DNA of 64,000 nucleotides from Nosema muscidifuracis (lineage: Eukaryota > Microsporidia > Nosematidae), in contig JAIOKI010000019.1 of NCBI GenBank assembly GCA_028335825.1, positions 186,001-250,000 of the forward strand, read 5' to 3'. The notes below the pieces were generated by a model that had not been told where the DNA came from, did no database searches, and saw only the letters and a list, made by a program, of their open reading frames with translations. The stretch's first letter is position 1. Each line of letters begins with the position of its first letter. The position numbers and the translations under genes were made by a program. Below are positions 41,855 through 52,268 of the stretch, piece after piece.

Positions 41855-42233
41855 AGAGGGGTTCACAAATAAAATTTAAAGATTTTATTTAAATTCTAAT
41901 GTCATATTCTTTTATAATATTTTATTTTATATTCCATTATAATATATAATACTATTTTCTATTGAAATATAAATATCAGTTATATACTTTATATTTTATT
42001 ATTATATATTATTTTATAATATATAATAATGTTTTCTATTATAATATAAATGTCAGTTATATGCTTTATATTTTATTATATTAATATATTAAACCTCAAT
42101 TATATAGTCATATTATTTTATACTTTATATTTTAATATATAATACTATTTTCTATTGAAATATAAATATCAAGTTAAAACAAAAATTCCTTTAATAAATG
42201 TTCATATAAAATTTTATTTACTTTAATTAAATA
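41855..42233. repeat. AT-rich spacer with repeated TATTTTCTATTGAAATATAAATATCA words
   Basis: Three imperfect units (near 41950, 42030 and 42140), each containing ATAATACTATTTTCTATT or a close variant, are spaced by about 90 bases. No gene was seen. Confidence 0.55.
41858..41861 (-). promoter_or_regulatory. CCCC motif fixing the BDP1 start
   Basis: The sense strand reads AACCCCTCTATG. The motif would be coding if the upstream GTG were used, so it supports the ATG at 41854. Confidence 0.65.
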
Positions 42234-43223
42234 TCAAGTTTTTTCCAATATACACATATTATAATATTTATCATTCTTTAGACTCTTATCAACATCTTCT
42301 ACAAATAAATTAAATCCAATTTTATCTTTATAATTTCTATAACTTATTATTCCATAACTTTTTAATTTTAGTAAAACGTTTGTAAATTCGTAAAAATCCA
42401 AATTTTTTATATTCCAAGTATTACAATGTGTTTTAAAAGTTTTATAAATTGATTCTATTTTGTAATCAGTCGTATTTCTTATAACAAATAGAAGGATTTT
42501 TTGATATTTACTTAAATTAGATAAAAATTTTAAAGAAAGAGGTTCAAACATTTCACTAAAGACAGAAGATAAAGTTTTATCATCTACTTTACTTGACAAA
42601 TTAAATGCTTTTCTAACATCTCCAGATACAGATGCAATTCTTCTTGATATAAGTTCATCATTCATATCATTTTCTTTAGAATTATTTTTCATTTTTAATA
42701 TCTTTTTTAATTGGCTATGCGTATAAGGCTTAAAATTTATTCTATTCTTCCCAATTCTACTACATATTTTAGATTCAAAAGTTTGTTCAGGAAGATTCAT
42801 TGTGTTAGATATCAATATAAGAAGAATCTTACTCTGTTCAAGGTATACTAAATCAAATAAATTATATAAAATATTTTGTGTCTTATTAATTAATAAATCC
42901 ATTTCATCAATAACAATTATATGTGGATTATTACAACTTTCAAAATGAGTATGTAATGAAGATAAATAAGTTTGTGTCTTTGTCTTCATACAAGATATTC
43001 TTTCAAATATTGTCTTGTATATAAAATTTTTATTTTTAAGATGACCAGCGTTGATGTATATAAAATCTTTAGAAAGATCGTTTAATATATTTTTTAAAGT
43101 GTATGTTTTTCCTGATCCTGGGACACCACTTATATAAATTGTAGTGTTTGTTTCATCTTTAATAAATTTCTGTATTTTTAATTTTAATAATTTGTAGTCG
43201 TTTTCTCTTCCTATAACTGTCAT
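42234..43223 (-). CDS. ORC1: Origin recognition complex subunit 1
   Basis: The 329-residue AAA+ protein starts at the ATPase domain (VIGREND). It has Walker A GVPGSGKT at about 33-40 and Walker B IIVIDEMDLL at about 101-110. The ORC1-type block QNILYNLFDLVYLEQSKILLILISNTMNLPE, CSRIGKNRINFKPYTHSQL (sensor and arginine region) and a C-terminal winged helix follow. Cdc6 is the nearest alternative, but the YNLFDW-like and NTM(N/D)LPE blocks favour ORC1. The N-terminal BAH domain of yeast and animal Orc1 is absent. ORC1 is the main ATPase of the origin complex. A CCC motif (43240-43242) lies 16 bases before the ATG. Confidence 0.88.
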   Translation of the reverse strand: MTVIGRENDYKLLKLKIQKFIKDETNTTIYISGVPGSGKTYTLKNILNDLSKDFIYINAGHLKNKNFIYKTIFERISCMKTKTQTYLSSLHTHFESCNNPHIIVIDEMDLLINKTQNILYNLFDLVYLEQSKILLILISNTMNLPEQTFESKICSRIGKNRINFKPYTHSQLKKILKMKNNSKENDMNDELISRRIASVSGDVRKAFNLSSKVDDKTLSSVFSEMFEPLSLKFLSNLSKYQKILLFVIRNTTDYKIESIYKTFKTHCNTWNIKNLDFYEFTNVLLKLKSYGIISYRNYKDKIGFNLFVEDVDKSLKNDKYYNMCILEKT

Positions 43224-44373
43224 TATAAAAATATCTTAAGGGTAAAAACAATAACTTTTATTATTAAAATTTAGATACGAAATATTGTTTTATATTTGAT
43301 CATACTTGATTTTTAAAAAACATGATTAATTTATTGATAAAGGAGAATAGTTTTACAATGAAATATAAAATATAAGATGTCATATCATATTTTTATAGGA
43401 TTAAATCCTTATTATGATATTTAATAAGGTATAATTTTTACTTAATTTTAAACAAGACTTACTTATATTATACAAATATTTAAATACTTAAAAAAGGTTT
43501 TTCTACTAAAAGAATTATATTAAATTATTTATTGAAGTATTGTGATATTTGAATATTATTTATTGAAGTATTGCGATATTTATATATTAATTATTAAAGT
43601 ATTGTAATATTTATATATTAATTATTAAAGTATTGTAATATTTATATATTAATTATTAAAGTATTGTGATATTTGAATATTAATTATTAAAGTATTGTGA
43701 TATTTATATATATATTTTATATTAAATATATTTTTATTGTTAACAGGTGATACTTGAAATATTAATTTATTAATATCTGAAATATTTTTATATTAAATTT
43801 GAAATTCATGTGATATTCTTATATTAATGTTTAGTCAACATATGATATTTTTATATTAATTTTAAATTCATGTGATACTTGAAATATTAATTTTGAAATT
43901 CATGTGATTTTTTTATATTATTTTTTTAGTCAACATATGATATTCTTATATTAATTTTAAATTCATGTGATACTTGAAATATTAATTTATTGATATCTGA
44001 AATATTTTTGTATTACTAATTAGAAAATCTATTTTATATTACAATATACAAATATATTGCAGTCTTAAAGTATAAAAAATATTTATTTTAATTAATAAAT
44101 GATTTGTCTATATTGAAATATTCTATCTCGCTAATAAAAAAATTTATTTTTTTATAGGATAATTTAAGTTTAAAAAAATACTATCTTAATATAAAAATTA
44201 GAAAACAATTTAAAATTAAATTGATTTATATATTTGTAGTACTAATCTTTAATACCAAATAATTTTTTTTTGTTTCATATTTTTACCTATTTCTCGTTAC
44301 TCCTAAAACATGTTTTACAATCAAAACATGTTTCACATATTATAATAAATATAATCTTTTATATTTAACAATT
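43224..44373. repeat. 1.1-kb divergent spacer with two tandem repeat arrays
   Basis: At 43525-43705, six units of a roughly 31-bp sequence (ATTAATTATTAAAGTATTG with TGATATTT). At 43745-43995, a second array built on AAATTCATGTGATA and GAAATATTAATTT. No gene was seen. At 44308-44335 there is a CATGTTTTACAATCAAAACATG palindrome-like word close to the next start. Confidence 0.7.
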
Positions 44374-46176
44374 ATGCTCCTAACGAACTTTATAGAATTA
44401 ATTAGGCAGATGAATCTAGATGCATACATAAACCCAATAGCCAATGACCACTTTACCGAGATTATAGGATCATGTGATGATAGAGTGAAAGCTCTAACAG
44501 GATTTACTGGAACTTATGGAATCGCTGTTACTGGTAAAGTAAATATGTTCTTTACTACATTTCAATTTTCTCTAAAAGCAAGAAATGAAGTTAAAAAATA
44601 TCAAGTTATTGAAGAAGATGGTAATGGATTTCATACTCATCTTGGTGGAAAAGGTTTTAGGAGAGTAGGAATAAGTGCGAAACTTATAACTTCAAAAGAA
44701 TTTAAAAAACTTAAAAATAATTTGAATGCTATGGGAATTGAATTAGTTCCATATACTAACGATCTACTTGATAAGATATGGAGGGAACAGCCTCGTAAAG
44801 AATTTCATGATATTTTTAATCTGGAGAGTCATAAATATTCTGAATATATCGATCAAAATTATATCAAATTATTTCCTGAAATGAAAATAAGTAATTCAAA
44901 AGGATATAATACTAATACAATAATTCCTGGTGTGAGTTATTTAGATAAATTAACTGATTTACAACAAGATCTTGGATTGAATGAAGGTATTTTAATTTCT
45001 AATTTATCTACAATTGGTTGGTTAACGAATTTAAGAGGAAGTGATTTGGCTTTTTCATCAGCATTCTACGCTTTTGGTTATTTGACAAAGGACACTCTAA
45101 AAATATTTTCAGGAAAAAAAATTAATTTGACTGGTATCGAATCTTACCCTTATGACGATTTTTATGACTTTTTGAATGAAATTGCTAACGACAAAGTTTA
45201 TATTTCAGGTGACGTTAATTATTTTATTTATAGTAAGCTTATGAATCCTGTATACACTGAAAAAGTTGAATTAATAGAAAACAGAAAAAATAAAACTGAA
45301 ACATTTGGTTTTAAAATGTCAGCTCTAAAAGATGCACAAGCTTTAATTAAATTATTTGTATGGATTAATAATACAGAAGAACCTACAGAATTAGAAATAC
45401 AAGAAAAGATGATTGAACTTAAGAAAAAAAATTCAGGATATTTTTCAGAAAGTTTTGCTCCAATTATTGCGTCAGGAATAAATTCAAGAGAAATTTATCA
45501 TGATCCAAGTGATAAGAAACACAAAAAAGATGATTTACTTCTTATCGATGTGGGTAGTCATTATATGCATGGTACTACAGATATAACAAGGACTGTTTGT
45601 TTCGGTACACCCACTCCTGATATGATAAGATTTTATACAATCACACTCAAATCTTTAGTAAAAGCTAAGTATATAAGAAAGACTTCAATAAAAGGAACAG
45701 AATTAGACGAAGCAGCAAGATATTATTTTAAGAAGATTAATAAAGATTATCCCACAGCTACTGGACATGGTGTAGGATTCTTCTCTCATGTACACGAGAA
45801 AGTACCAAAAATGAGTTATGAAAATGATACACTTGCTTTGTATAATGTTTTTACTTTGGAACCAAGTTATTTTGATGCTTCTATGGGTATAAGAATTGAG
45901 GATATGGTTCTTCTAAATTCTCGAGATGGATTTATTTTCCAAACAAATTTAAGTTACGTTCCGTTACAATTAAATCTTATCGATAACAGCATGTTAACTG
46001 AAACTGAAAGGAAGATGATTAATTTATATAGTAGAAAAATGAGAGAATTCCTTACACCACTATTTAAAGATGGAACTGAAGAAATGGGTTATATCTTAAC
46101 TAATACAGAAAAACTTCCAGATGTTGAACAGACTAAAGATGTCGATGGTGATCTATATACACATAGTAATCAATAA
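44374..46176 (+). CDS. Xaa-Pro aminopeptidase (aminopeptidase P, M24B)
   Basis: The 600-residue protein has the three-part plan of cytosolic aminopeptidase P: two creatinase-like N-terminal domains (about 1-310) and a C-terminal pita-bread domain. Metal ligands are visible as LLIDVGSHYMHGTTDITRTV (two Asp), ATGHGVGFFSHVHE (His), and FTLEPSYF with IRIEDMVLL (two Glu). It cleaves N-terminal residues followed by proline, usually with two Mn ions. It is full length with no signal peptide, so cytosolic. Unlike most genes here, no CCC motif lies close to this ATG. Confidence 0.93.
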   Translation: MLLTNFIELIRQMNLDAYINPIANDHFTEIIGSCDDRVKALTGFTGTYGIAVTGKVNMFFTTFQFSLKARNEVKKYQVIEEDGNGFHTHLGGKGFRRVGISAKLITSKEFKKLKNNLNAMGIELVPYTNDLLDKIWREQPRKEFHDIFNLESHKYSEYIDQNYIKLFPEMKISNSKGYNTNTIIPGVSYLDKLTDLQQDLGLNEGILISNLSTIGWLTNLRGSDLAFSSAFYAFGYLTKDTLKIFSGKKINLTGIESYPYDDFYDFLNEIANDKVYISGDVNYFIYSKLMNPVYTEKVELIENRKNKTETFGFKMSALKDAQALIKLFVWINNTEEPTELEIQEKMIELKKKNSGYFSESFAPIIASGINSREIYHDPSDKKHKKDDLLLIDVGSHYMHGTTDITRTVCFGTPTPDMIRFYTITLKSLVKAKYIRKTSIKGTELDEAARYYFKKINKDYPTATGHGVGFFSHVHEKVPKMSYENDTLALYNVFTLEPSYFDASMGIRIEDMVLLNSRDGFIFQTNLSYVPLQLNLIDNSMLTETERKMINLYSRKMREFLTPLFKDGTEEMGYILTNTEKLPDVEQTKDVDGDLYTHSNQ

Positions 46177-46516
46177 AATAATTATTTACATCAAGTTTGT
46201 TCTTCTTTAGTATTTAATTAAAAGATTTATACTAATTTTATTAAACAAAATTTAAGCAGAAGACTTTTATCTAAACTGCATATAATCATACATATTATTT
46301 AATTATACATTTAATATAATCATAGATATTATTTAATTAAACATTAATCTTATACTAAATATAATTATACACTACATATAATCATACATATTATTTAATT
46401 AAACATTAATCTTATACTAAATACAATTATACAATTAATATATTTATCATACATATTATTTAATTAAACATTTAATTCAAAGTCTAACATTAATTTTATT
46501 GCCCTTGTCAAATAAA
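46177..46516. repeat. Spacer with repeated ATAATCATACATATTATTTAATTA words
   Basis: Four imperfect units spanning 46275-46480 contain CATA(C/G)ATATTATTTAATTA and AACATTAATCTTATACTAAAT. No gene was seen apart from the promoter motif at 46502-46504. Confidence 0.6.
46502..46504 (+). promoter_or_regulatory. CCC-like motif that decides the start of the beta-propeller gene
   Basis: The motif lies 12 bases before the ATG at 46517. The frame is open further upstream through a TTG at 46499, which would make the motif coding, so the ATG is preferred. Confidence 0.6.
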
Positions 46517-47362
46517 ATGTTAGAACAAATATCTTTTCAAAATAAATTACTAAGCTTAGATTATAATGAAGATTATGTATTGATAGGTGACAATAGAGGA
46601 TATATATACAAATATAAAGATAAAATTATATCCAAGATATTTTATTGTGATAGTCCTATTTCAAATATAAAAATTTATAAAAATGATATTTTTTATAAAA
46701 CATGGGACGGTGATCTTTTTAAAAACGACAAATTTATAAATTTATGCTCAGGAATTACTAAAGCTATGTTAATATATAAAGATCTTATTTATATTTCGAT
46801 TGATTTAAAAATTTTTATTGTTTCGTTAGATTTTAATGTAATAAAAATTATTGATGTTCCACACAAGATACTTTGCTTTAATATAGCAAATGATACTATT
46901 ATCTGTGGTATGAATCTTCCTATTATAGGATATATAAATCAAAATTATGATTTTTTTATTAGAAATCTTTCACATGAGACTGCTATATTAAGCTTATATT
47001 CTATTAAAAATTTTATTTATACAGGATCAGTAGATGGAACTATACAAGAATACGATATTTCAAAAATATTAGAAGAAACTGATGAAAAAATTGTACCTGA
47101 AAAACTTTTTTACAAAAATGATAAATGGATTCGTTGTATATACAATGAATATATTTTTTCTGCAGGTAGAAGAGTCTTTTGTTATAGTGATAATTTTTAT
47201 AAGGAATTATATTCACATGATGATGACGTAATGAAAGTTATTAAATTTAAAAATAGTATTTTATCAATTGGACTGGATTGTGTTTTAAAAATTTATACTG
47301 AGGAGATAACTAACGATGATGAATTAGAAGAAATAAGAAAACTTAATGAATTATTTAATTAA
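46517..47362 (+). CDS. Beta-propeller (WD40-like) protein, unassigned
   Basis: The 281-residue protein consists of short repeated beta-strand units such as YVLIGDNRGYIYKY, LIYISIDLKIFIVSL, FIYTGSVDGTIQEYD and ILSIGLDCVLKIYTEE, the WD40 pattern with few canonical Trp-Asp pairs. It has no other domain. Its length covers about six or seven blades. I could not tie it to one family. Confidence 0.7.
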   Translation: MLEQISFQNKLLSLDYNEDYVLIGDNRGYIYKYKDKIISKIFYCDSPISNIKIYKNDIFYKTWDGDLFKNDKFINLCSGITKAMLIYKDLIYISIDLKIFIVSLDFNVIKIIDVPHKILCFNIANDTIICGMNLPIIGYINQNYDFFIRNLSHETAILSLYSIKNFIYTGSVDGTIQEYDISKILEETDEKIVPEKLFYKNDKWIRCIYNEYIFSAGRRVFCYSDNFYKELYSHDDDVMKVIKFKNSILSIGLDCVLKIYTEEITNDDELEEIRKLNELFN

Positions 47363-47577
47363 ACATATATAAATATCATCAATTAAATATTTTTACATTT
47401 TAAGAATAGAAATGTATTTTTATATAAAGATGTTTAGTTTTGATATGAGTATATTTAAAATATATACAAGTTTATAAAAATATGTTAAGTAAAAAATGAT
47501 AAAAATATATTAAACCATATACTTAAGTAAAAATGATAAAAATATGTAAAGTCATATTTATTTAAATTTTCTCTATA

Positions 47578-48195
47578 TCATCTTTTAAGCTTTAACATTG
47601 ATAATCCACCCAAACAAAGATTAAGTAAACAAAATGATGTCAAAATTAAATAAAATTTGTTTTTATGATTCAGTTTATTTAGTATTGGATAACAAAATTC
47701 ATTATTAAGTATTCTAAAAATAAAAAGTATCATAGAATAAAAACAAAAAAAAATATTGACAAATAAAAATGCTAACTTGAAATTAATTTCATCCTTCCAT
47801 CCTAAAAGATTCATAATTAAAAATAAGAAAGGAAGTATATGAAGAGAAGATTCTTTTATAAGATTGTTTCTTATAATTTTATTTGATTTATCTGGGGATC
47901 TAAGATTTTTTTCGTCAATAAAAAGAATCGTATAAAATAAAATAGCTATTAAAAGTTCTATAGAAGTAGTGAACAATAAAAAAGTACCAAAAAACGAAGG
48001 AGAAATTATATTAAACTTATTAAATATATTTAACAATATAAAACAAAGAGTAAAATACATTCCTATATGAGTAAGAAATATATATTTTCTACCATATCTT
48101 AACTTTCTTTTTTTAATAATGTCTTCATGTATATGAAAATCTGATATACCATACAAAAAAAGAATAAAAAATCCCAAATCTGTAATCATTTTCAT
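47578..48195 (-). CDS. AIG1/ADTRP (FAR-17a) family membrane protein, copy 1
   Basis: The 205-residue protein has about six hydrophobic helices. The family pattern is present: GRKYIFLTHIG with Thr42, LLIAILFYTILFIDEKNL (second membrane pair) and LHILPFLFLIMNLLGW with His119, then CYPILNKL near the last loop. In human AIG1 and ADTRP an equivalent Thr and His are reported as catalytic for hydrolysis of fatty-acid esters of hydroxy fatty acids, so a membrane lipid hydrolase is plausible. The ACCCC motif (48200-48203) lies 4 bases before the ATG. A diverged paralogue follows at 48680-49333. Confidence 0.7.
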   Translation of the reverse strand: MKMITDLGFFILFLYGISDFHIHEDIIKKRKLRYGRKYIFLTHIGMYFTLCFILLNIFNKFNIISPSFFGTFLLFTTSIELLIAILFYTILFIDEKNLRSPDKSNKIIRNNLIKESSLHILPFLFLIMNLLGWKDEINFKLAFLFVNIFFCFYSMILFIFRILNNEFCYPILNKLNHKNKFYLILTSFCLLNLCLGGLSMLKLKR

Positions 48196-48679
48196 CTATG
48201 GGGTTAAAAAATAAAATCTTAAATATTTGCTTTAATTTATCAATATAATTTTTTTTATATATTTTGTTTAGAGTTTTATATTGAATTTAGTATTGTTTTT
48301 GAATTATGATGTGTTTATAATTAAAAAAATTCACTTTTTTTTGAATTAATTATAAAATTTAATTAAAAGTTTTAATAATGTAAATAAATAAACAATTAAT
48401 TTATTTTGATCATATTTTAATTTAAAATTCTAATATGATTTATATTTTTTTAATGAATATATAATAATAATTAAGTACTATAAAATATTTATTTAATTAA
48501 TATATAACAATAATTGAGTACTATAAATTCAATAAAAATTAAAGTCCCATATTAAATAAAAATTAAATTATCATAATATATTTAATTAAGTACTGTAAAA
48601 TACAATTTTAAAATTAAAGTCCCATATCCAATTAAAGTACTATAAAATATTTATTAAATTTTAAGATGATTGATATAAG
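48196..48679. other. AT-rich spacer
   Basis: Two copies of AAAATTAAAGTCCCATAT with neighbouring AAGTACTATAAAATATTTATT words lie near 48533 and 48612. No gene was seen. Confidence 0.5.
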
Positions 48680-49333
48680 TCAAGGCTTCTTTGTAAGAAT
48701 ACATATCATAGTTTCATACAATCCTATTGCTATTAAAGTACTTACTCCAAATAATATGACTCTATAGAATGTATTTATCTTACCCATAATAGGATATACC
48801 CATATACCATTTAATATACTAAAATATAGACATAAAAAATAATATAAAATTGTAAAACATCCATAAAATATTAAATGTGCTCTTTTTTTAGAAATTTTGA
48901 GTCCTCTAATTTCTATAATAAGACTTAAAAAAGGAAAAAGATGTACACATAAATCTGTAAATAAACTGATCCTAACTCCTTGATCATATAAATTTTTATC
49001 TCTTAATAAAGTAGGATCAATAGAAAAAAGGACCCAAAATAAAATAGTAACTAAACCATTTAGAGGTAACATTACAGTTACACTATCTAAATAAATATTC
49101 TTGATAAAATTCATTTCTCTATATCTAACCATATATCCCATAATAAGACATATTATTGTTAGATAAAGACATATATTAGTCAAATAAATATATTTAGAAC
49201 CATATAAAGTGTTTTGTAATTCTACTACTTCTTTAGGTAAGCAATAATTTGTAGTACCATACATACAAGATATAACTGGAAAAAATCTTATAATCTGAAT
49301 ATAATTTGATTCAATAAAATTTCTTATTATCAT
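48680..49333 (-). CDS. AIG1/ADTRP (FAR-17a) family membrane protein, copy 2
   Basis: The 217-residue protein has the same helical plan as the 47578-48195 protein. Corresponding residues are Thr52 (SKYIYLTNICLYL) and His131 (CVHLFPFLSLIIE), with the family's YPIMGKI block near the C-terminus. The two copies share low overall sequence but clear pattern, so the duplication is old. The CCC motif (49343-49345) lies 9 bases before the ATG, so each gene has its own promoter. Confidence 0.7.
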   Translation of the reverse strand: MIIRNFIESNYIQIIRFFPVISCMYGTTNYCLPKEVVELQNTLYGSKYIYLTNICLYLTIICLIMGYMVRYREMNFIKNIYLDSVTVMLPLNGLVTILFWVLFSIDPTLLRDKNLYDQGVRISLFTDLCVHLFPFLSLIIEIRGLKISKKRAHLIFYGCFTILYYFLCLYFSILNGIWVYPIMGKINTFYRVILFGVSTLIAIGLYETMICILTKKP

Positions 49334-49671
49334 TGAAAATTAGGGAATTATCTTTTTAAATATATTTGATTTTTATTTGTTTGTTTTAGCAAACAAATTA
49401 TTGGTAAATTAATTGAAATGAAAAGTTATTTGACATCAAAACATTCTCATAATGATTTTTTAAAAAAAGAAAATAACATCGACTAATTTGTAAAATTATA
49501 ATTTTTTTATAAATTTTTTATGAAGCAAAATTTTTATCCTCACATATTTTATTAAAAATAAAACTTATGTGTAATTTTTTTATATTTATAATGTTATATC
49601 ATAATAAAGATTACACTTAAAATTTTAAGAATAATTTTAGAAAGCTGTTGTAGAATAAAAAAACAAATTAA
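49334..49671. other. AT-rich spacer before the tandem duplication
   Basis: No gene was seen. At 49646-49657 the sequence TGTTGTAGAATA resembles the first bases of the LTR found at the duplication junction (TGTTGTATGAAGAATA), possibly by chance. Confidence 0.4.
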
Positions 49672-50530
49672 TTTTAATTAAGTTTTAATGTCCTCAAATT
49701 AAATTTATAGAGTCATTATTTTAAACAAATTAGATTTTGTTAAGTTATAATGGCTTCAAATTAAATTTATGGAGTCATTATTGTAAACAAATTAGATTTA
49801 ATTAATTCTTGCTGGTTTTAAATGCTTAATAATTTATGATTATAGTAGAATAAGACTCTTGACTTTTAATTGAAGCAATAAAATAAATGACGTTATAAGA
49901 GGTTTATAAATTAAATTATTATCCTTTATAAATAATAAGGATGATTTTATTAATTCTCATTTTTAAGACGTATTGATGTCATCAAGAATATTTATCTGTA
50001 AATATTTTATTATAAAACTCATATTTATAAAATAAAAGTGAAAGATAATTTAATTGTAAAGAATGAGTCGTTTCATAACAAAGATGAAAAATATCTTCTA
50101 GAAAATACTTAATTTATTGATTATTTAAAATATTTATCGTATATAAAAGTTTTGATACTTGATATATTTGGTTAAATTAAAACATCATTATTTATAAATC
50201 AATCAACATCTTACAAAATATTTTCCTTTTGATTAATCATACAACTCATTTTTAATTTAAAATAAATTAATCAGCATCTTACAAAAAAAATTCTTTTTTA
50301 TTAATTATACAATTCATCAAAACAAAGCTTTTTCCTTTTGATTAATCATACAACTCATTTTAAATTTAAAATTAATCAATCAGAATCCTACAAAACATTT
50401 TCCTTTTACTAAATATATAACACATAAAAACAAAGCTTTTTCCTTTTTACTAAATATACAACTCATTTTTAATTTAAAATAAATAATTTTTAATTTATTT
50501 TCTAATTTAAAAAAAAATTTAGTGAAAAAT

Positions 50531-51637
50531 ATGAAGGGTATTTTAACAATTTCTTCTATTATTATAGGATTACATTATTTATGTATATTATATGAGCTTT
50601 ATAATATAAAACAAGATACACCACCAGATTTTTTAAAAGAATACAATCTCAAACCTATTATTGATAATTATAAATTATTTTTAAACAAACAATCAAGAAA
50701 TTTTTGTATGAGTTTAGTTCCTCTACTATTTTCTTTGTTAGTTTATAATTTAAATTTTAAAAAAGATTCTTCAAATAAATCAGAAAAAATTACTAAAATC
50801 AAGACAATATTATTCCCGATTATGATATTAATTTTAAATTACGCTTTTGAAAATTCTTATCAGTATGAAAATAATTATGAATTAATTTTTATAGCTTTAG
50901 GATATAGTTTGATTTCATTTTTGTTATTTAAATTTACGAATACATTTAAATTGTTACTCGTTCTTTTTTCTTATGAAAATTTTGGCAAATTTATTGAAAC
51001 ATATAATCTTTACAAAAACCTAATTTGGTCAGATAGGTTTCTTAAATCTAATGATTTAATTCCTAAACCAATTGCTAAATGGATAAGTGATAACAATTAT
51101 AAATCTAAATTTATTATAGCACCACTTCCTAAGTATATGGCTATGGTATGCAAATCAATGGGATTCTTATATTTGATAGTAACCGATCAACTTCTTTCAC
51201 TTGATAAAGAACAGATTTTAAGTATTTTATATCATGAATTAGGACATATTTATTATAACCATAAAAATACAAAACTTATTTACATTTTCAGTTTGATGTT
51301 TTTTAAATATTTAATTTATTATATAATTATTAATAAATGTACTAAGGAAGATTCTGAATATAAGGCCTTGGATAGAATAATCTTATGGCTGTTTTTAACT
51401 AAAATGGCAAATCCTATTCTAAGTATTTTGATTAATTATTTTTTACAATCTAACGAACTAGCAGCTGATAAATTTAGTGTACAATTTAATGGAAAAGAAA
51501 GTTTAATAAAAGGATTAACTGAGTTACATATGAGGAGCAAGTTATATTACAGTGGATCTTATATATACGGATTATTAACATCTACTCATCCTTCATTAAT
51601 TTCAAGAATTGAAGCTATTAGAAATTACAATAATTAA
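50531..51637 (+). CDS. STE24: CAAX prenyl protease Ste24-like (M48), copy 1
   Basis: The 368-residue protein has several membrane helices and the zinc motif HELGH at 235-239, with the third ligand Glu309 in NELAADKFS and the C-terminal STHPSLISRIEAI block typical of Ste24. Ste24 removes the last three residues of farnesylated proteins and clears blocked translocons in the ER. It is shorter than yeast Ste24 (453 residues), with the loss mainly at the N-terminal helices. The frame is open upstream to a GTG at 50522, but the ATG at 50531 aligns with copy 2. No CCC motif is near. Confidence 0.88.
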   Translation: MKGILTISSIIIGLHYLCILYELYNIKQDTPPDFLKEYNLKPIIDNYKLFLNKQSRNFCMSLVPLLFSLLVYNLNFKKDSSNKSEKITKIKTILFPIMILILNYAFENSYQYENNYELIFIALGYSLISFLLFKFTNTFKLLLVLFSYENFGKFIETYNLYKNLIWSDRFLKSNDLIPKPIAKWISDNNYKSKFIIAPLPKYMAMVCKSMGFLYLIVTDQLLSLDKEQILSILYHELGHIYYNHKNTKLIYIFSLMFFKYLIYYIIINKCTKEDSEYKALDRIILWLFLTKMANPILSILINYFLQSNELAADKFSVQFNGKESLIKGLTELHMRSKLYYSGSYIYGLLTSTHPSLISRIEAIRNYNN

Positions 51638-51673
51638 ATTTATTTTATTCTCTATAAATATTTTATTTTTTAT

Positions 51674-51823
51674 ATGGGCTTTATAATTTTTATAGTCAGA
51701 TTTCTTAAAATACTCATTTATTATTTATTTCGAAATAAATTAAAAATCAAATGTCTGAAAATTAAAGGAGATTTTAAAGACACTTTATTGGAGAAAGTTT
51801 TAAGAGAGTATTCTAATATGTAA
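51674..51823 (+). CDS. Small basic membrane-anchored protein, copy 1
   Basis: A 49-residue frame starts MGFIIFIVRFLKILIYYLF (one membrane helix), followed by a Lys-rich tail (KCLKIKGDFKDTLLEKVL). It lies 36 bases after the STE24 stop. Copy 2 at 57382-57600 keeps the frame, with a 21-base in-frame length difference, which supports coding. Function unknown. Confidence 0.5.
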   Translation: MGFIIFIVRFLKILIYYLFRNKLKIKCLKIKGDFKDTLLEKVLREYSNM

Positions 51824-52157
51824 AAAAATACATTCTGCTTATAAAAAACTATCATTTAACAATAATAAATTTCAATTATAAAACATGTTATTAAATTTTA
51901 ATGATCTCAAGTATACGAAAATACAAACACGATTTATTTTATATTTAGACTTATAAGAGAGATTAAATATTAAACAGAAATTTGTAGAATTTTTGTTGAT
52001 TCAAAAATTAATTTTTTTAATCTGAAAATATACACTACATTTTGTAATCCACCAATAATAAATTATAATTACAAATTAAAAAAATATATAACATAATGTA
52101 TCTTATTTAACTATAAAAATAAATCCTAAGAAATTTCTTATAATCCTCTATTGAGAG

Positions 52158-52268
52158 TGTTGTATGAAGAATAATAATTAGAAAACATATTTTATTTTAA
52201 GGGTTGCTCTTTTTGTAACAATGGTGATAAATTAAGTCATGACGTCACCAAGTTACTTGATCCCAACA
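52158..52268 (-). repeat. 3' LTR of the junction element
   Basis: This 111-bp repeat starts TGTTGTATGAAG and ends TTGATCCCAACA. It follows directly on the last base shared with unit 2 of the tandem duplication. Confidence 0.9.

Larger units (their letters stand above)
49672..52157 (+). repeat. Tandem segmental duplication, unit 1
   Basis: About 2.49 kb matching 55087-57912 at high identity through upstream spacer, STE24 gene, small membrane-protein gene and downstream spacer. It ends exactly where the LTR element begins (52157/52158). Unit 1 has an extra roughly 80-bp direct repeat near 49725-49800, with AAATTAAATTTAT(A/G)GAGTCATTATT twice. Confidence 0.85.

Noticed and set aside
43525-43995. 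Centromere- or origin-like satellite
   Set aside because: These are short tandem repeats of the same style as in most spacers of this window; nothing marks them as special.
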